A stretch of DNA of 64,000 bases. It comes from Naumovozyma dairenensis CBS 421 (Eukaryota; Ascomycota; Saccharomycetes; Saccharomycetales; Saccharomycetaceae). The notes beneath the pieces are model-generated. The model had not been told where the DNA came from. It was given only the letters and a program-made list of their open reading frames with translations, and did not search any database. The stretch spans positions 868,001 through 932,000 of the forward strand of contig NC_016482.1 in NCBI RefSeq assembly GCF_000227115.2, given 5' to 3'. Position 1 is the first letter of the stretch. The number at the start of each line of letters is the position of its first letter. Below are positions 20,448 to 29,789 of this stretch, one piece after another. The translations under genes and the position numbers were made by a program.

Positions 20448-21929
20448 ATGAATATGAACAATATGCAAAACAATAATATTGTTCCGGGGACACAAACAAC
20501 TGATGACGCATCAACACTTAAAAGTCCAAAGCCAAGATCTCGTTCTAGTAAAGGACCGGACGCTCCAAGGCCTCATGTATGTCCAGTCTGTCAAAGAGCA
20601 TTCCATAGATTAGAACATCAAACCAGACATTTAAGAACACATACTGGTGAAAAACCGAACGTTTGTGACTTTCCTGGTTGTATAAAGAGGTTTAGTAGAA
20701 GTGATGAATTAACAAGACATAAAAGAATCCATACAAACCCAAATCCAAAGGGTAAAAGGGGACGGAAGAAGAAGGTGGTTCAACAACAAATAGATGCTGA
20801 TGGAACATCGTCTATAGATGATACGAATAATGTTGAGACAAATACTATTAGTCCTGTATCTCAAGGTCAAATATCTCCTCATCCTACTCCTCAATATCCA
20901 ATATCAAATAATATATCTCAACGACAACTCCCGAATCCAAATACAAATCCTACTCAAACCCAAAATCCAAGGCCTATATTAACTTCCTACGGTTCCAGTA
21001 ATGGAAGTAGTCTAAATAATAGTAATAATAGTAGTAGGTTAAGATTAAATGTGTTATCATCTTTACAAATGATGACACCTTTGAATTCAGGGATACCTAA
21101 ATCATCATTTATGGATACCCCTGAGTATGGGTCGAATAGAACTAATGCAAGGAATAGTGGTCAGTCACCTTTACTTTCATCGATGACATCCAGTCTTGGG
21201 ATTGAATTACCAAGACCAAAATCGTTGACAGATTTTGTCGCAGTGAGTAATAATCTGAACAATTCTAATAACGGTTCTTACCACTTTAATCAAAGAAACC
21301 AGGTAGATCCATTGATGAAAGTAAAGCGCCCAAACTCTGTTTTAAGTTTAAATGCTTTATTAAGAAAAGATAACGAGTCAGATGATGAATACGGTCAAGA
21401 AACAACTATAAAAAACGAAGATTTATTAAGAGAACCTAATGACGAGGATGATGACGATGATTATTTACAAATCCGTTCGAGAAAGAGATCAAAAACTGCT
21501 ACACCTATTTTATCATTAAGTAGGTCAACAAGTGGTACGAATCTAAGGTCTGACGTGTTTATGAATATGGCAAATAATAACTCTAATACATCTATACATA
21601 CAAATTTCTCAAACGAATTGAATTCTAGATTATTACATGTTCAACAACAGCAACAGCTACAACAACAAAATCAACAATTTCAAAATAAAGTTTCGGGATT
21701 TACTACACCTACGCCGTCTACGCCTTTATTGATGTCACCAAGTTTATCAAACCAGATGCCATCTTCAGGTGGAACGATGCCGAACGTTCCTACCTCTTCG
21801 TCATCTACACGCTTAGATACTGCCACAATTAATAACAATGATACCAACAGCAACAACAACAGTGGTAATAACTCCACCGCATTGCCTCCTTTAAGAAGTT
21901 TACAACTTCAATTTCCTACCGGCCCGTAA
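20448..21929 (+). CDS. MIG1: glucose repressor Mig1 (C2H2 zinc finger)
   Basis: DNA-binding repressor that recruits Cyc8-Tup1 to GC-box promoters in high glucose; phosphorylated by Snf1 and exported when glucose falls. The start is the ATG at 20448 (the frame is open upstream only to a TTG), giving 493 aa (504 in S. cerevisiae). Two C2H2 fingers lie at about 45-65 and 73-95, with [18 protein letters not shown] and the second-finger [14 protein letters not shown] typical of Mig proteins, followed by a basic KGKRGRKKK patch. A long Asn/Ser-rich region and Gln tract follow. The extreme C-terminus, [12 protein letters not shown], matches the effector domain. Neighbours HOP2 and VIR1 fit YGL033W-YGL036W. 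Confidence 0.96.
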   Translation: MNMNNMQNNNIVPGTQTTDDASTLKSPKPRSRSSKGPDAPRPHVCPVCQRAFHRLEHQTRHLRTHTGEKPNVCDFPGCIKRFSRSDELTRHKRIHTNPNPKGKRGRKKKVVQQQIDADGTSSIDDTNNVETNTISPVSQGQISPHPTPQYPISNNISQRQLPNPNTNPTQTQNPRPILTSYGSSNGSSLNNSNNSSRLRLNVLSSLQMMTPLNSGIPKSSFMDTPEYGSNRTNARNSGQSPLLSSMTSSLGIELPRPKSLTDFVAVSNNLNNSNNGSYHFNQRNQVDPLMKVKRPNSVLSLNALLRKDNESDDEYGQETTIKNEDLLREPNDEDDDDDYLQIRSRKRSKTATPILSLSRSTSGTNLRSDVFMNMANNNSNTSIHTNFSNELNSRLLHVQQQQQLQQQNQQFQNKVSGFTTPTPSTPLLMSPSLSNQMPSSGGTMPNVPTSSSSTRLDTATINNNDTNSNNNSGNNSTALPPLRSLQLQFPTGP

Positions 21930-23700
21930 ACACTATTGGTAATTCGTTATAGAAAATGCGGTTTTTTTGTCACGGTAAGGTTATCCAGGTGCCTTTAAAA
22001 GGCTGTGGACATTAACTAAATTGAATGAAGTTGCACATATGTATAGAATGTATATGTAGATTAAATAATTACGTCGTTTTGTGGTATTGTTTATATTCTG
22101 TAAATTTTTTTTACTCTTTCTCTTTCTTCCTCTTTCTACTGTTCAGCTACCTGCTTTAATGTGTTGTTTTCATGCTTAGAGCTTAAATGTTTTTATTTAT
22201 AGAAGCTAGAGCTCTCGAACAGTAAATCAGTTGACGTGACAACATGAGAGCATATTAAACACCGGGAGAACAAATGGACGTACCTACGTAAGCACGCAGT
22301 CAACCCTTCAAAACAATGTTTTGAAGTCTTTTTTCATTATGAATAATAATAGGGTCAGCTACTAGTATAATGTCGGGAAATAAGGTTATAGTCAGTCATC
22401 TGTGTAGTTGTATAGTTTGTATGTATATACGTTTCGTACATGAAACATATCGTTAAGAACTATCTCATTGGAGATGTCAGTATTCGGCAACTCTGACACA
22501 TTATGTGTTTGCACGTGGGACATTAAACAAAAAGGTTTGCGCCGCTTATATCAGCTTCTTGAACAATCTTTAAAGGATTTCTTTAAACGATTGTTCAATC
22601 GAAACATTACATTAAACTTAGAATCATACGTAAGGACGTAGTCAAGAAGGCCTTATATCTGAGTAAGATTATATACTGGTCGATCACTTACTTAAATTAG
22701 CAGCTTTTTATCTCAATTGCAAATCTGACAACGCTAAAAGTGAAAATAAATAATCTACGTACGTACGTATGTAACTCGATTGCCATTTCCATCGGATAGT
22801 TTTAGAAATCCAGACTCTTTTCATACGTCATGTTACATTTTAGAAACGACAACCAAAACTGATGGAAAAATCTCTCGATGTACTACGTGCCCCTAAACAA
22901 TAGTTTTTCCGTACGCGTTCCGTCTCCGTTCCCGTCTCCCCAGCACCACCCTCGGTCTTCCGTTTTCCCCTTTTCAGAAAGCAAATTAATCGGGGAACAA
23001 AGGTTTTTGCCGTCACGGCACCGTTTATAGATTATCTATGATAGATATCACGGCTTACGGCCGCACCTCACTTTCCTCGGAAAAGGTTCCACGGGTTTCC
23101 ATGGTCTTCTACGGGTTTCCACGGAGGCTCTGACCTCTGAGCGAGAGTTGGGTTCGTACCGTCGTACTAGTTTAACTGTACGTACTATACTGTGTGATCT
23201 GCTTTAAATTGTCCGGGCGGTTCCACCTTCCCCCCCCTCGAAAAGCCTTCCAGCCCCCACCAGGGCGGGGCCAGTTTTTGTTCGGCTCGAGGGGCAACAA
23301 CAAAGAAACCAGCGCAGGCAGTATCTTGAAAAGGTTGAGCCGGAGAGGGGGGAAGTGAAACCAGGGCCAAAACCTAACTTTATTTCTCACTTATTTACAT
23401 ATAAGAGGAGTAGGTTTAAATCAATTTTTCTCTCCACCTTCTATTGTGTTCTATTCAATTTTTTACCTCTTGTAGTGTTTCCATTTGTTGAGATCTCCAT
23501 TAGTTCATGTAAAAAACAGTCACGTCAAACACAATAAAAAACCTAATTACAAGAATATCAAATTGTTTATTTAAGAATTGGATTAATTTCATCTTTTCAG
23601 ATTTGTTTCCCTCCTTTCTAAAAGATATTTTTTCTCTTTTTCTAAAATTAGAAACACCACGAAAAATATAATCTACTACCATAGTTAAGTTTAGCCCAAG
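21930..23700. other. 1.8-kb region upstream of ECL1, with a GC-rich block
   Basis: An AT-rich first kilobase, including ACGTACGTACGT near 22757, precedes a GC-rich block (about 22890-23370) with several STRE cores. No convincing coding frame; short minus-strand ORFs at 23172-23390 reflect the base composition. Confidence 0.6.
22890..23350. promoter_or_regulatory. cluster of STRE (CCCCT/AGGGG) elements upstream of ECL1
   Basis: CCCCT cores at 22890-22894, 22967-22971 and 23234-23238; AGGGG at 23290-23294 and 23346-23350. Msn2/Msn4 sites would suit a stress- and starvation-responsive gene. The local GC richness raises the chance rate, so support is moderate. Confidence 0.5.
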
Positions 23701-24440
23701 ATGTCTCCATTTAATGATTACTGCATCGTCTGTGAAAAACTTATCGTGTCCACTCCTTCATCCTTTGTTAACCAACTGTCAAATGATCATGGTAACAGCA
23801 ATAGCAATAACAACGCTAGTAGCAGCAACAGCAGCATTAGTCTTTCTACTTTAGTAGAAAGCGAAAGACTCTATTGTTCTGAATCATGTAGATTAAAAGA
23901 TGCTAATGCACAACAACAGCAGCAACGAAGTGTCTTGTCACTACCTCCAATTAATAATGATGAAATCTCTACATTCGCTTTAAATTCAGCAAATAAACCA
24001 AACATAATAATCAACACAACAGAAAATAAAAATACACAAAGTAATAATAACATTCATGATAATACAAATATTGCATCGAGTAATAATAACGGTTACAATA
24101 ACAATGAAAATGGTTCTTTATCAGTGCCAACAAACTACACTGTAAATACTCCTTTAAATGGTGCTAATCTCGAAGAATCAGATTCATTAATTACATCTCC
24201 CTTATTATTACCAAAAAAAATAACGAAAACATAAACTTTAATGACAACTCATATCCTAATTACGAGGATTTACTCATCGAAGATGATTTCTGGTTAACTG
24301 ACTACCAAGCTTCTTCCATTATACCAAAAGCATTAACGAATTTCTATCCAACTACCACTCTTTTAAATTCTTCAACAAATTCAATCATTGATCAAACAGC
24401 TGAAAATAATTACAAAATTTGGCTAGGTTACAATCATTGA
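23701..24440 (+). CDS. ECL1: Ecl1-family lifespan/stress protein, frameshifted at an A8 run
   Basis: Ecl1-type proteins extend chronological lifespan and respond to nutrient, sulfur and metal starvation. The N-terminus FNDYCIVCEKLI and LYCSESCR supply the family's Cys pairs. Residues about 25-165 are Asn/Ser-rich. The literal frame stops at 24232-24234, just after an A8 run (24213-24220). One extra A continues as NENINFNDNSYPNYEDLL, then acidic and aromatic residues, and ends NNYKIWLGYNH at 24440, the type of C-terminus found in the family. Total is then about 246 aa. The ECL1 and ENP2 tails face each other as in YGR145W/YGR146C, with SEC9 inserted between them. Confidence 0.82.
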
Positions 24441-24760
24441 AAATTACAGGACCCTAACATCCTATACATTCTTCATATCTTTTTCTTCGATTTCTTCTTT
24501 TTATCATTAAAATAAAATTAAAATAAAAAAGAAACTAACGCTAGTAACGATCTCATAACCTAAAAAAGCATTTAAAAAAAATACATTTTGATAATCTATC
24601 ATAAAAAATGGTTTTTTTTTTTTCATTTTTAAATTTTTTTTTTTTTGGTCTGGATAAATTAAATTAAATATCTAATTTTAATATAAAAAATTTTCTATCA
24701 TAATAATTTTCATTTTATATATATATATTATTATATATTTTTATAATTGTTGCTTTAACA
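24441..24760. other. convergent intergenic ECL1/SEC9
   Basis: Extremely AT-rich, with T9 and T12-class homopolymers (24609-24645) and a TATATATATA run near 24718. It probably holds both 3' ends. Nothing else seen. Confidence 0.6.
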
Positions 24761-26716
24761 TCATCTTATGCCAGCTAATTTAGATGTATTCATTTGTAGT
24801 TTAATATCTAAAGTGTCCGTATTTTCCTCCATATTCTTTAGACGTTCCGTTTGTGATTGAACCTCTTCACCTGACGCTATCGCCAAGTTTTTCAATCGAC
24901 TACTTATTTGACCAATCTTATCCAAATTCTTATCTAATTCAACTTCCATTTCATCATCTTCTTTATCATTTTCAAATTGATATTGTTTAGCTCGTTTTAA
25001 AATTTCTTGTCTCTTATATTTCTCTTGAATTAAACTGGGGTTATTATCTTTCCCATTATCATCCAAGGCATGGGCAACTCTATTAGTAGAATCTGTAAGT
25101 CGTTTGTTGGTTTCCTCCATCATTAATTGTTGTTCCACTTTTTCATTACGTATCTTCTCTTCACGTTCCATTTGTCTCCTCTTAGAATTAAATGGATTCT
25201 TGGCATGTACAGCAAAGATACTCCTATTGATTTTCTTCAATTCCTCAACTTTATCTTCCGCAACTGAATTTTGTACCTTTATTAAATCCAGATTACGTTC
25301 AGTGTTGTTTAGAACCTCACTTTGATGTCCTAACATACCCATTGTATTCATGCCTGCCATTTCAGCTTCATGTGCCATCTTTAATGTGTTCCGTGTAGAC
25401 GCTACTGAACTTTGTTTGGTATATCGGATTTGTTGTTTCACTTGATCTACCTCTTCATCTTCTTCCTCTTGTTGACGAGCTTCTTCTTCCCTTTGTATTT
25501 GTTCAAACGTTTGGTACCCAGGATTCGGGTTAAGCTCGGTACCATAGCCACCATGATCACTTCCAGCTTCTTTTTCAGGATGGTAAGTACTAACGACCCT
25601 GTCTGACGTTTGTTCTTGTCCTTCGTTCTCAATTTGTTCTTGTAGTTGCCATCCCGACAGATTATTTTCACCAATAGTTTCATTCAAATCTACAACATCA
25701 TCGTCACCATCACCGTCACCATCACCGTAGTCGTCATGGATTCCATCCATGGTAACATTCAAATCATCCTCATTATTTTCAACTGTCGAATCCATGAGAT
25801 GTAATTCACTTTGATTTAAACCTCCATCACTCTCAACAATATATTTCGAAAGGCTTCTATTCACTTCACTAGCTCTGGTGTATGGATTATCATCAAACGC
25901 CAATGGTGAACTGACTCCTGGATTCGAGTTTATTCTTGGAGTCGTTGTTGTGGCGGCAGTGTACTTATCTGGCGTTAGTATTGCGTATGGATTAGTATGT
26001 CGTGACTCATAATTCATTGAGTTTGGAGGTGGAGTAACATTTCTTGAGGATAAGGATGGGTTTGTATACGGAATTGCTGTATTCTCTGTTCCGCTGAGTC
26101 GAGATGGTAATGATGTATAGTTCTTGCCATTTGGAATTGAACAAGCATCGTCAATTTCAGAAGCGTTTAAATCTGTATTACTATCTCTTAATACTTGTGG
26201 TTCGTAGGGATCTACATATTTCTTACTTGACGGTGTTGGACCTGAAGAAAGCATGTTGAAGTAATCTTTGTCTACCTCTTTATATGGCTCGTTGTAATAG
26301 GTGCATGCGTCTGTATTTACAGCATAAGGATCATCCCCTGAAGGTGAAGTTGAAGCTGAGTTACAGCCTCCATTTCCATGCTTGGACTTATGTTTACTGA
26401 ATAGCTTGAGGGCATGATGATGATGCTCTTGATCCTTCTCTTGGTTTACTAGTGTTGTATCACCCTGGTCATTGGCGTGGTCATTTTGAGATTCAGAAGG
26501 TAATTCGTTATATGGTGCGTATTGTTCATAGCCGGGTGGGGCAAAAAATTTGTCCCCTATTCTATCTTTAGCAAATTGACCATAAGCTGCAAACCTGTTC
26601 TTTTGCTTTTTATGTATATTCTTTGTGGAAATGCCTAATTCCTGTAGAGTCTCTCTGTTTTGGTCCGGGGTTTCTTCTTCCGGAGGTTTAAGTTTTAATA
26701 ATTTCTTAATACCCAT
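24761..26716 (-). CDS. SEC9: exocytic t-SNARE Sec9 (SNAP-25 family)
   Basis: Sec9 pairs with Sso1/2 and Snc1/2 to fuse post-Golgi vesicles with the plasma membrane. The 651-aa protein starts MGIKKLLKLKPPEEETPDQN and continues KNRFAAYGQFAKDRIG, as in S. cerevisiae. A long, disordered regulatory N-terminal half follows, then two SNARE helices (Qb about residues 430-500, with NNTERNLDLIKVQNSVAEDK; Qc about 590-650, ending NTSKLAGIR). No palmitoylation cysteines or membrane span are present, as expected. In S. cerevisiae it is YGR009C, far from ECL1/ENP2, so its position here is unusual. Confidence 0.97.
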   Translation of the reverse strand: MGIKKLLKLKPPEEETPDQNRETLQELGISTKNIHKKQKNRFAAYGQFAKDRIGDKFFAPPGYEQYAPYNELPSESQNDHANDQGDTTLVNQEKDQEHHHHALKLFSKHKSKHGNGGCNSASTSPSGDDPYAVNTDACTYYNEPYKEVDKDYFNMLSSGPTPSSKKYVDPYEPQVLRDSNTDLNASEIDDACSIPNGKNYTSLPSRLSGTENTAIPYTNPSLSSRNVTPPPNSMNYESRHTNPYAILTPDKYTAATTTTPRINSNPGVSSPLAFDDNPYTRASEVNRSLSKYIVESDGGLNQSELHLMDSTVENNEDDLNVTMDGIHDDYGDGDGDGDDDVVDLNETIGENNLSGWQLQEQIENEGQEQTSDRVVSTYHPEKEAGSDHGGYGTELNPNPGYQTFEQIQREEEARQQEEEDEEVDQVKQQIRYTKQSSVASTRNTLKMAHEAEMAGMNTMGMLGHQSEVLNNTERNLDLIKVQNSVAEDKVEELKKINRSIFAVHAKNPFNSKRRQMEREEKIRNEKVEQQLMMEETNKRLTDSTNRVAHALDDNGKDNNPSLIQEKYKRQEILKRAKQYQFENDKEDDEMEVELDKNLDKIGQISSRLKNLAIASGEEVQSQTERLKNMEENTDTLDIKLQMNTSKLAGIR

Positions 26717-27255
26717 GTTTTTTCTTAGAGCAAAAAGCTATACCTTATTAGATCAGCAAACTAAATCACTTGTTTTTTATCGTTTTACCTTGCAAGTATA
26801 GCTTAACACTTCCCATGGGGCTTTAAACTACATCATGTTAATCCCCTAATCTGTTATATAGACGGTTATAATATATGTTATTTGAATGATAAGCTCATCG
26901 CGCTTAGTCTATGTTAACGTTACATTAGAATCTCTGTAATATGAAGGTGCAGAAATATACGTATATATAAATGATAAGGGAAGAGCAAATGGTCAGCTGC
27001 CCAATTCAGTTCAAAGAACTCAAGACTTGATGTGAATAACAGTTCGATCAACTATTTTTACAACAATGAGTTAAATGCTGATCAAGGACCCTGAAGTCCC
27101 CATTTACTTGCATTTCCTATAAAAAACAAAAAGGCATGCATGAACCGCCATTTTATTGTTTTGAAGTAATATTAATAAAAGGATATAAACATGTAATGTA
27201 AACTTTTCTATAAAGAATTTGCTTTTTATGCGAGTGCAAAGTGTTTCTGGTAAGT
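26717..27255. other. intergenic SEC9 promoter / ENP2 3' end
   Basis: 539 bp, AT-rich, with no further coding frame or RNA recognised. Confidence 0.5.
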
Positions 27256-29379
27256 TCACATCCCACGGAAGACGTTCTTACTTGCTCTTCTTCTGCTATC
27301 ATATCTTTGTTTGGTCCTACCATTGTCCCTCTTATTCTCGTCATCATCTTCGTCATCATCGCTACCTGATCCATTTTGTTTCTTTACCTTCTTCGGTTTC
27401 TTTGTTTTCTTTGGTACGAACGTCAATTCGGCTTCACCACGATGGTTACGGTGTAAGATTGACTCATCTGATTTCCTTTCTTGCTCCTCCGCATTCAATT
27501 CTTGGACTTGATCCGCAAAGGTCACCTTACCTGTAGTTTGTTCTTGTGAGGCCGTGGCACCCACACTCATCTCATTTATGAATTTGTCACTCTCTTGTTT
27601 AGCTTTCTTTCTACGTTCAATAGACTTTAATTGTTTCTGTATCGTCTTCTTGTCCTTTTCGCTTGGTTTATTCGTTTTACGTTCGCCTTCTTCTTCATCA
27701 TCTTCTTCTTCATCATCTTCTTCTTCTTCGCTAGATTCATCCTCATCATTACTATCGTATTTACCTTCTCTAATTGCAATTCTTTCTTCGTCTGATTCTT
27801 CAGCAGCAGTCAATGCTCTAATACGTTTAGCGGCACCTTCTTCAGTTTCTCTAGCAGATTTGACTGGATTCAATTGTTTGTAATCATATGCATCTTCATC
27901 AACTTGGAAATCTTCATCTTCAAACATTTCTTTGAAACGGTCATCTGTAAGCACTTTCTCAACTGCTTTATCACCACGCTTTTGGGATAATTTATCCACA
28001 AGAGATTTATTGACTTTAATCTTAGGTTTAACAACAGCACCTGATGTTCTGATTCTTGATTCTCTTTCCTTTTCGATTCTACGTCTAATTTCTCTTTCTC
28101 TTTCATCTTTGTAGGCATTTGGATTAGCAATCAATGCGACCTTATCGTAAAGCTCGGTGTCAATAAAGAACCCATGCATATAGGCTCTTAATACATTGGA
28201 ACCTATCAAATGAGACAAACTCAATTTCTTAACATCAGTCCTTGTAATAAATCTATAGTTGGAATAAATAGAGTCACTTGGCTTCTCTTCTAATTCCTCA
28301 GTGATAGAATCTAAGAATGAACACCAACGTGGTGAAGGACCTAAATTAGGAATATAGTAAGTATGCATTGGGATACCTTCATTGGCTGTAAAAAACATAC
28401 CGGTGCCTGGAAGATGTTCGATATCATTGATATCGACATTGGGTTCCATAGATGCGTATGCCTTCCCATCGACTCTGTCCCATATTTTCGCAATTCTTTT
28501 ATCACTTGTCAAAATTTTATTTTCAGTCCCGACATCATCTAACCAAATAATCTTTTTAATCTCAAAGCCATAACCTTGATCTTTAACAGTAGTAGGTGCT
28601 GACGTACGTAAATCATAGAGGTAAGTGTACCCATTTGAAGTCCCACAAGCAAAATTTAGTCCATCTTTACGAAAACTAGTGGTAGTTACCTGAAATGAAC
28701 TATTTTCCAATTCATTTTCTAAAAATAATTTTGCAACTCTTGAACGAGCTCTGGGATCCCAAAATTCAACAACATTATCTTCCATCCCAACAGAGATTAG
28801 CCCATTGGCATCACTTATTGAAACATGATTGACACCTTCAGTATCCGTCTTGAATGGATTCAAGAATCTACCTTGCTCTAGGTTCAATCTATATAATTCA
28901 TTTCCACTAGCACCTACGAATAAATCACAGTTAACCTTATTATATGCTAAACTTCTACCAAATTTTGGTATTCTTGTAGTATGATGTAACCCGCCTTTAT
29001 TTTGGAACTGAATGCTTCTATCATTTTGTAGATGAACACTCTTAGTCCAATCGTCAGAGATCATTATGAAATCCACATTTTCAGAATCAGTATGTCTATC
29101 AAATTTCAAAGATAAATTGGCAAAATCATAAACGTGGATTTGTGGTTTATAAGTGCCAGTAGCCATTGCATATTGGCCATCTGGTGAGACTTTAATTTTA
29201 TTGGATGCCTCACTGAACTCGAAATCTTGAATTAATTCTACTCGATTTTGATATTCTAAATCATTCTTTAAGGAACGCTTACGTTTCTTGGCTATCCAAT
29301 CTGGTAGGGAACGTGCTGAATTGGTACCAGAAACTTGATACACTGATACATCACTGGCTGATGTGGATTTTAGAACCAT
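27256..29379 (-). CDS. ENP2: nucleolar SSU processome WD-repeat protein Enp2
   Basis: Essential nucleolar protein of the small-subunit processome (human NOL10), needed for early 18S pre-rRNA cleavages. The 707-aa length equals that in S. cerevisiae. The N-terminal region VSVYQVSGTNSARSLPDW leads into a WD40 propeller (about 45-380), then conserved helical segments (about 390-520), an acidic block of Ser/Glu/Asp repeats (about 545-590) and a basic tail (KKTKKPKKVKKQNG and RRRASKNVFRG). The promoter carries RRPE and PAC-like elements (29531-29573), as expected of a ribosome biogenesis gene. Confidence 0.97.
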   Translation of the reverse strand: MVLKSTSASDVSVYQVSGTNSARSLPDWIAKKRKRSLKNDLEYQNRVELIQDFEFSEASNKIKVSPDGQYAMATGTYKPQIHVYDFANLSLKFDRHTDSENVDFIMISDDWTKSVHLQNDRSIQFQNKGGLHHTTRIPKFGRSLAYNKVNCDLFVGASGNELYRLNLEQGRFLNPFKTDTEGVNHVSISDANGLISVGMEDNVVEFWDPRARSRVAKLFLENELENSSFQVTTTSFRKDGLNFACGTSNGYTYLYDLRTSAPTTVKDQGYGFEIKKIIWLDDVGTENKILTSDKRIAKIWDRVDGKAYASMEPNVDINDIEHLPGTGMFFTANEGIPMHTYYIPNLGPSPRWCSFLDSITEELEEKPSDSIYSNYRFITRTDVKKLSLSHLIGSNVLRAYMHGFFIDTELYDKVALIANPNAYKDEREREIRRRIEKERESRIRTSGAVVKPKIKVNKSLVDKLSQKRGDKAVEKVLTDDRFKEMFEDEDFQVDEDAYDYKQLNPVKSARETEEGAAKRIRALTAAEESDEERIAIREGKYDSNDEDESSEEEEDDEEEDDEEEGERKTNKPSEKDKKTIQKQLKSIERRKKAKQESDKFINEMSVGATASQEQTTGKVTFADQVQELNAEEQERKSDESILHRNHRGEAELTFVPKKTKKPKKVKKQNGSGSDDDEDDDENKRDNGRTKQRYDSRRRASKNVFRGM

Positions 29380-29789
29380 TTTTTTATTTTATCTGTGTAG
29401 AGAATATATAGGTCCGTAATTGGTAATCTTATAATATTGGATGTTAGGTGGTAATCTTAATGTTATTTTTATCTAACTTCTAATCAATATACAAACGCTA
29501 TTATTATTACTATGAATTTTTTATTATTCAAATGAGATGAGATGAGATGAGATGAGCTTCTTCCCAAAAAATTTTCAATTAATTTTTTATAGGATGATTA
29601 CACCCGTACATTACATATAGTAGAAATGTAACTGGGGTTACCCGCCTGCTTACCAAAAATGACAGTATATTAATGTTTATCATGCTTAGAGACTATAATA
29701 ATAAACTATGACTATATAGATTAGTTAATAATGAATAGATAAATATAGGACGACGAATGAAGAAGTGTCACTCATGCACATATAATTTT
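29380..29789. other. intergenic between ENP2 start and VIR1 end
   Basis: Contains the ENP2 promoter with GATGA pentamer repeats and an RRPE. No other gene seen. Confidence 0.6.
29531..29573 (-). promoter_or_regulatory. RRPE and PAC-like repeat in the ENP2 promoter
   Basis: On the ENP2 strand, TGAAAATTTTTT (complement of about 29562-29573) matches the RRPE consensus TGAAAAWTTTT. It is followed by five CTCAT units with CTCATC cores (29533-29556), the first six bases of PAC (CTCATCGC). These lie about 155-195 bp upstream of the ATG, the usual place for the pair in ribosome biogenesis genes. The 5-bp periodicity is also a tandem repeat in its own right. Confidence 0.65.

Noticed and set aside
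23172..23390. two overlapping minus-strand ORFs in the GC-rich block
   Set aside because: Open because GC-rich sequence has few stops; no family resemblance.
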